Virus record (IMG/VR): IMGVR_UViG_3300033146_004797 | Coordinates: 1-27,264 of that record | DNA from: a virus | DNA: 27,264 nt | Reading direction: 5' to 3' (one strand) | In this document: positions 23,653 to 27,264 of the stretch, one piece after another | How the letters are laid out: each line of letters starts with the position of its first letter | How positions within the stretch are numbered: the first letter of the stretch is position 1 | The notes under the pieces: generated by a model | Databases searched by the model: none | The model's input: the letters and a program-made list of their open reading frames with translations, nothing else | Told to the model about the DNA's origin: nothing | Program-made: the position numbers and the translations under genes

Positions 23653-24673
23653 TTTTCTATCAATAATAAAAAATGACGACCTTTTCGATTTTCAAAAAAA
23701 AGGGAATTTTAATAATGTAGAATTTGGGTTATTGAAGTCCCCACAAGATTTTATATTGCCTTTTCGTTTTTTTGTTGAAAACGGCTCTTTTTTAAATAAA
23801 TTTGAACTTAGAAAAGTTGAAATTACTGGGAACGAGATTACAATAATTTCAACGATAAGCTTACTTGTTTCAAATCCGCCTTTTTTAACAGGAAGTCGTT
23901 ATTATTCAACTCCAACAAACCAAATTTTAGCAAATCCGATTGATGAAGGACTTTATTACTTATATTTTCATGGTGTTTTGGGCTTTACAAATCATAAGTC
24001 TGAATTATTTTGTGTTAAAAAAGATTTTTTTGAGCAAAATTACGGATTAGTATTTAACATTTTCAATTCTTCAGGATACACAGAAAGCACAATCATAGAT
24101 GACTCAGGAAATACAAATCATTTTACGCTAAAAAATGGGCGATGTGGATACTCTAAAGGAGATACAATCCTAAAATTTGCGAACCATTTAAATCTTGAAG
24201 GTTACACCGCGACAAATAAAGGTTCTGCAAGTATTACAATAGATAATTATAGAAAAACAATTAAAATAGGGAAAGGTACGGTATATGATCTTGTATTAGA
24301 AAAAATAGGCAACAAAACATTTAATTTGCCTTTTGTAGAAAATTATTTTTACCTTTACGATATTAATTATTCAGAAAGGTTTATTGCCCAAAATTTAACT
24401 TGGACAATTCAAAACGAATTTTTCTATTTGAATGGAATGCAAATTGTACACGACACAGATAGTGGAGAAACTTTTTATATTCCTTACAATAGATTTTTAG
24501 GAGTGCAACATAACGTTTCTCGTTCTAGAGTTACAAATTCGTATATAGCCGGTGGAAACCCTTATAATGTTAATGAAATTTTATATCACAACAAAAATCA
24601 TTATAAAGTTGCTTCGGCGTTTATTTCTTCAAAATTTAGTAGTGATATTGCAAATTTAATTCTTTTATCTTAA
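23645..24673 (+). CDS. Tail-tip or fibre-associated protein, unknown function
   Basis: The 342-residue product is rich in Phe, Tyr, Asn and Gly, with strand-turn-strand patterns throughout (SRYYSTPTNQILANPIDEGL, YLYFHGVLGFTNHKSELFCV). Near 208-300 there are repeated aromatic turns. The GLYYLYFHGVLGFTNHKSELF region is of a kind I associate with tail proteins of Bacteroidota phages, but I cannot name the family. It is coupled by overlap to the hub candidate and is followed 29 bases later by a spike-like gene. A fibre or spike connector is inferred. Confidence 0.62.
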   Translation: MYNFLSIIKNDDLFDFQKKGNFNNVEFGLLKSPQDFILPFRFFVENGSFLNKFELRKVEITGNEITIISTISLLVSNPPFLTGSRYYSTPTNQILANPIDEGLYYLYFHGVLGFTNHKSELFCVKKDFFEQNYGLVFNIFNSSGYTESTIIDDSGNTNHFTLKNGRCGYSKGDTILKFANHLNLEGYTATNKGSASITIDNYRKTIKIGKGTVYDLVLEKIGNKTFNLPFVENYFYLYDINYSERFIAQNLTWTIQNEFFYLNGMQIVHDTDSGETFYIPYNRFLGVQHNVSRSRVTNSYIAGGNPYNVNEILYHNKNHYKVASAFISSKFSSDIANLILLS

Positions 24674-24702
24674 TAATAATAAATTTATAACGAAAATAAA
24701 AA

Positions 24703-26373
24703 ATGGCTGATATATATGTTTATGCAACAGGAGGAAATGATACAACAGGTACAGGTTCTTCAACTGCACCTTATGCAACAAAAGGCAAGGCGGAGAGTGT
24801 AGCTACCGCAGTAGATACTATTATATTAATTGAGGACGCTTACAATGAAGATGTAAGCAGTTTCCACGCTTGGAAAGTAAAAGGAAATGGAGAGAGACGG
24901 AGCGTAATTAATGGATCATTATTATCAAATTATGCTGTTTCTGCAAAATTGTTAATTGAAAATTTAGAAATTAAAAATTTCGGGACAATTATTTATATTT
25001 CGGGATATACTTTTGTTAATAATTGTTTTTTTAAGGATTCCGATAATTTAGCCGTAGCCCCTATAGGTGTCGCACGATTAAACTTATTTACAAACAATAT
25101 TATTGCAAATATTCCTAATTTAACAGGTAGTATTTTAAATTTTAACAATTCAGGACAAGATTACAGATATAATACAATTATAAATTCTAGGTTCAAACAC
25201 GAATATTCAAATTGTTCTTTATTATATAATTGGATTTTAGCAGATGTAGAATATTATTACAGAGATACAGCAAATGTAAATAAATTAGATTATAGTATTT
25301 TTTATGGGAATTGTAAAGTTTATAATGGTGCAAATTTTATAAATGTTACAAGTTTAACCGATTTAACTACAAATGCAAATGGAAATTTTGCGAATTGTTT
25401 AATATTAGCGGATATACAAGGGACTGTAACAGATAATGGACTTGGCAAGGTAAAAGTAACAAAATCTGCTCACGGTTTAAATAATGGACAATATATAACG
25501 ATTAGAAGAAGTACAAATAATGCTTATGTTACAAATAGAATTAGCGTAATTGTAACTAGTACAAATACGTTTGAGCTTGCAATAAATTTTAATGCTTTAG
25601 ATGCTGTTTTATATTATAACGAACCATTATTTATTAACGAATTTGCTGGAGATTTTAGAGTTTGGGTGGATAGCAAGGCATGCATGATGAATCCTATATC
25701 TCCAAACACGCCAATTGGTGCTTGTAGTGCAGGAGTGTGGTACGATAATGATAATTTCGCTTTTACTTCAAATATCGAAACAGAGAATGAAAATGGTTAT
25801 ACATTGTTTAAAATCCAAAATGAAAACGCAGATGGGACTATTGTCGCAGGATCTTATTTAAACTTAGAACAAAATACAATAAATAAAATTTCTTTTAATG
25901 CTATCTTAGACTACTTAAATGGTCGTATAATTGCAACAAACAACCAAATACGCTCTACAATCTACAATGCAGGCGATACTCTAACAGCTGGATATTACAC
26001 TGTAGAAAACGGAATAGTTACGTATAATTCTATAAATCGGAATATTGACGATGTATTTGCGTATGTTGCAGGACAACCGACTTTTACTACATCTGCTGGA
26101 GGTGTTGTTCGTAAATTAGATTATTTTTCCCCTAGAAAATTTGCAATTAAGATACAAGTTGTACGAAACAACAATGAGAGTTTGCCTTTTTATGTTTATT
26201 TAGACGAAGAGATTTTAGTCAACTATGCAGAAAACGACCCTTTACAAATTATTACCAAAGGCAACGCAGATACTTTTTTTGACTCTGCCCATGCTTTTAC
26301 ATTAAATTCTATTCAAAAAATTAAAATTTTAGCTATTAAAATGCAAAATGGAGACAATACTATAAAATTATAA
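24703..26373 (+). CDS. Beta-helix tail spike-like protein (pectate-lyase-type fold)
   Basis: The 556-residue product begins with YVYATGGNDTTGTGSSTAPY at about 5-24, followed by a repeated hydrophobic/asparagine pattern. This is the classic opening of right-handed parallel beta-helix proteins, as in pectate lyases and phage spikes. Residues about 30-235 show many N-x-hydrophobic turns (NNCFFKDSDN, NNIIANIP, FNNSGQDYRYNTIINSRF) typical of coil stacking. A module at about 238-304 is shared with the next gene. The C-terminal 240 residues form another beta-rich part. Such proteins bind and often cleave surface glycans; no catalytic residues can be assigned by eye. Position near the end of the tail operon fits a receptor-binding spike. 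Confidence 0.72.
   Translation: MADIYVYATGGNDTTGTGSSTAPYATKGKAESVATAVDTIILIEDAYNEDVSSFHAWKVKGNGERRSVINGSLLSNYAVSAKLLIENLEIKNFGTIIYISGYTFVNNCFFKDSDNLAVAPIGVARLNLFTNNIIANIPNLTGSILNFNNSGQDYRYNTIINSRFKHEYSNCSLLYNWILADVEYYYRDTANVNKLDYSIFYGNCKVYNGANFINVTSLTDLTTNANGNFANCLILADIQGTVTDNGLGKVKVTKSAHGLNNGQYITIRRSTNNAYVTNRISVIVTSTNTFELAINFNALDAVLYYNEPLFINEFAGDFRVWVDSKACMMNPISPNTPIGACSAGVWYDNDNFAFTSNIETENENGYTLFKIQNENADGTIVAGSYLNLEQNTINKISFNAILDYLNGRIIATNNQIRSTIYNAGDTLTAGYYTVENGIVTYNSINRNIDDVFAYVAGQPTFTTSAGGVVRKLDYFSPRKFAIKIQVVRNNNESLPFYVYLDEEILVNYAENDPLQIITKGNADTFFDSAHAFTLNSIQKIKILAIKMQNGDNTIKL
25414..25614 (+). repeat. Shared adhesin repeat module, copy 1
   Basis: These codons (residues about 238-304 of the spike-like protein) encode a module with G-x-G-K-V-K-V-x-x-x-A-H-G-L, then Y-x-T-x-x-x and T-N-T-F. 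The same order of features, AH(G/S)hL, strand, D/T-x-N, recurs twice in the following gene. Confidence 0.55.
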
Positions 26374-26376
26374 ATA

Positions 26377-27264
26377 ATGGAAAATTTTAAAGCTGGAGAT
26401 AAATTAATTAATGGAAATTACATTGTAGGAGATGCAACATTGCTTTACAATTCGGCAAGTTATGCAGTAGGTGCAATGTTTAAGAAAGTTAAACCGTCCC
26501 TTTCTACAATTACAAGTGGAGCCATAGCTTCAGTAAACTCTTTTGATACTGGGAAAAGGACAAAAGTAACTTTTGTCGCGGCACATAGTATTACCGATTA
26601 CGATATTGTAATATTAACAAATACAATAAATTACAACGGAACTTATTCCGCTTTTGTTTTAGACACAAAGAATATTGTTTTAGAGAAAGCATACAACGCC
26701 GAAAGCACAATAAGTTGGACAGGAACAAAAATCGTAAATAGTTCGTTTACAGAGCCTGTAAAAAATAATTTTATTGCAGGCGATTTTGCGAACATAACGA
26801 GTTATGATGCAGGGAACAAAACGCTTGTTAAATTTAATATTGCTCACAAATTAACAACTAATGATAAAATAAAAATTTTATCTGCAACAAATGAAAGATA
26901 TATTAAGTTTCACGATAATATTTCCTTAATTACAAGCACTAGTATAGTTATTAATACACCATATATTGCCGAAACTGTAGCATCTTGGACAGGAGATGGA
27001 TTTTCGCCAGCAATAGCAATACCGCTACTAGAACCGAAATTAAAGGGATTTGCGTTAGAAGTTGAATATAAATCTGCATTAAATACAAAACCAACAGAAT
27101 TAAAAGGGTTTATTATCGAAACAACACAAACGCCATACGCTCAAAACGTCACATTAACGAACAGTCCCAATAATGCATTAAAAACAGGATTTAACGAATG
27201 GGGATATAAAATAAAATGCCCTGACGTGGACCAAATAAAGCAGTTTTTTGACTACAATAACGGC
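26377..27264 (+). CDS. Tail fibre/adhesin protein with repeat modules, runs off the window
   Basis: An ATG at 26377, 3 bases after the previous stop, opens 296 codons with no stop before the window end, so the true length is unknown. The first 45 residues (MENFKAGDKLINGNYIVGDA) look like a connector. Two modules follow at about 50-116 and 139-206, each with K-x-x-V-x-F-x-x-A-H, a central strand and a closing W-T-G. They match the module in the preceding spike-like protein. After residue 210 the composition becomes more mixed (PLLEPKLKGFALEVEYK). Part of the host-recognition apparatus by position and repeat sharing; no enzyme motif in the visible part. Confidence 0.75.
   Translation, partial: MENFKAGDKLINGNYIVGDATLLYNSASYAVGAMFKKVKPSLSTITSGAIASVNSFDTGKRTKVTFVAAHSITDYDIVILTNTINYNGTYSAFVLDTKNIVLEKAYNAESTISWTGTKIVNSSFTEPVKNNFIAGDFANITSYDAGNKTLVKFNIAHKLTTNDKIKILSATNERYIKFHDNISLITSTSIVINTPYIAETVASWTGDGFSPAIAIPLLEPKLKGFALEVEYKSALNTKPTELKGFIIETTQTPYAQNVTLTNSPNNALKTGFNEWGYKIKCPDVDQIKQFFDYNNG
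26524..26724 (+). repeat. Shared adhesin repeat module, copy 2
   Basis: First module of the last gene (residues about 50-116), KVTFVAAHS near its centre and WTG at its end. Similar to the copy at 25414-25614 and to copy 3 at protein level. Confidence 0.55.
26791..26994 (+). repeat. Shared adhesin repeat module, copy 3
   Basis: Second module of the last gene (residues about 139-206), VKFNIAHKL near the centre and WTG at the end. It follows copy 2 after a linker of about 22 residues. Confidence 0.55.

Noticed and set aside
1-27264. tRNA genes, insertion sequences, integrase and attachment sites
   Set aside because: I found no cloverleaf-like sequence, transposase or recombinase motif, or long direct repeats in any gap.

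Overview
The window reads as the packaging and virion-assembly half of a long-tailed (siphovirus-like) bacteriophage, or a prophage of that type. It is strongly AT-rich, almost every gene lies on the + strand, and genes are packed with ATGA-type overlaps. Three features point to a Bacteroidota host, most likely a Flavobacteriia-type one. Starts are preceded by A-rich leaders rather than Shine-Dalgarno sites. The few real intergenic gaps carry TAnnTTTG boxes, the Bacteroidota -7 promoter element. The small terminase, portal and tail proteins also look like those of Bacteroidota phages. The host assignment is inference; no host gene is present.

Layout: (1) 1-3330, accessory genes: a gene end, two multi-span membrane proteins, an unknown protein, a single-anchor coiled-coil protein (possible inner-membrane spanin), a small possible DNA-binding protein and a DUF1367-like protein. 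(2) 3331-3771, a poorly coding gap with three tiny ORFs, a perfect 16-base palindrome and a probable promoter. (3) 3772-6524, packaging operon: a PLD-like protein with two H-x-K/S-x-N/E motif sets, small terminase and large terminase, closed by a double hairpin terminator. (4) 6609-7320, a two-gene minus-strand island (unknown protein and small helix-turn-helix protein) with its own promoters and a pair of identical palindromes. (5) 7427-11332, head module: portal with a built-in four-cysteine cluster, small unknown protein, coiled-coil scaffold candidate and major capsid protein. (6) 11507-15088, head-surface and neck region: beta-rich protein, a virion protein with a LamG domain inserted in it, a protein with two carbohydrate-binding-like repeats and a neck/tail-completion candidate. 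(7) 15114-20904, tail tube, overlapping small genes, a likely tail-assembly protein and a TP901-type tape measure protein. (8) 20909-27264, tail tip and host-recognition proteins, including a beta-helix spike-like protein and a last gene that runs off the window; the final two share a repeat module.

Terminase fills a capsid made of portal, scaffold and major capsid protein. The tail tube polymerises around the 1155-residue tape measure, and the distal proteins carry receptor binding. The major capsid and tail tube genes, whose products should be the most abundant, share an identical 13-base leader motif at the same distance from the start codon, and each is followed by a terminator-like hairpin. 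This suggests a common scheme for over-producing these two proteins. No integrase, replication gene, endolysin, head protease, tRNA, CRISPR array or insertion sequence was recognised here.
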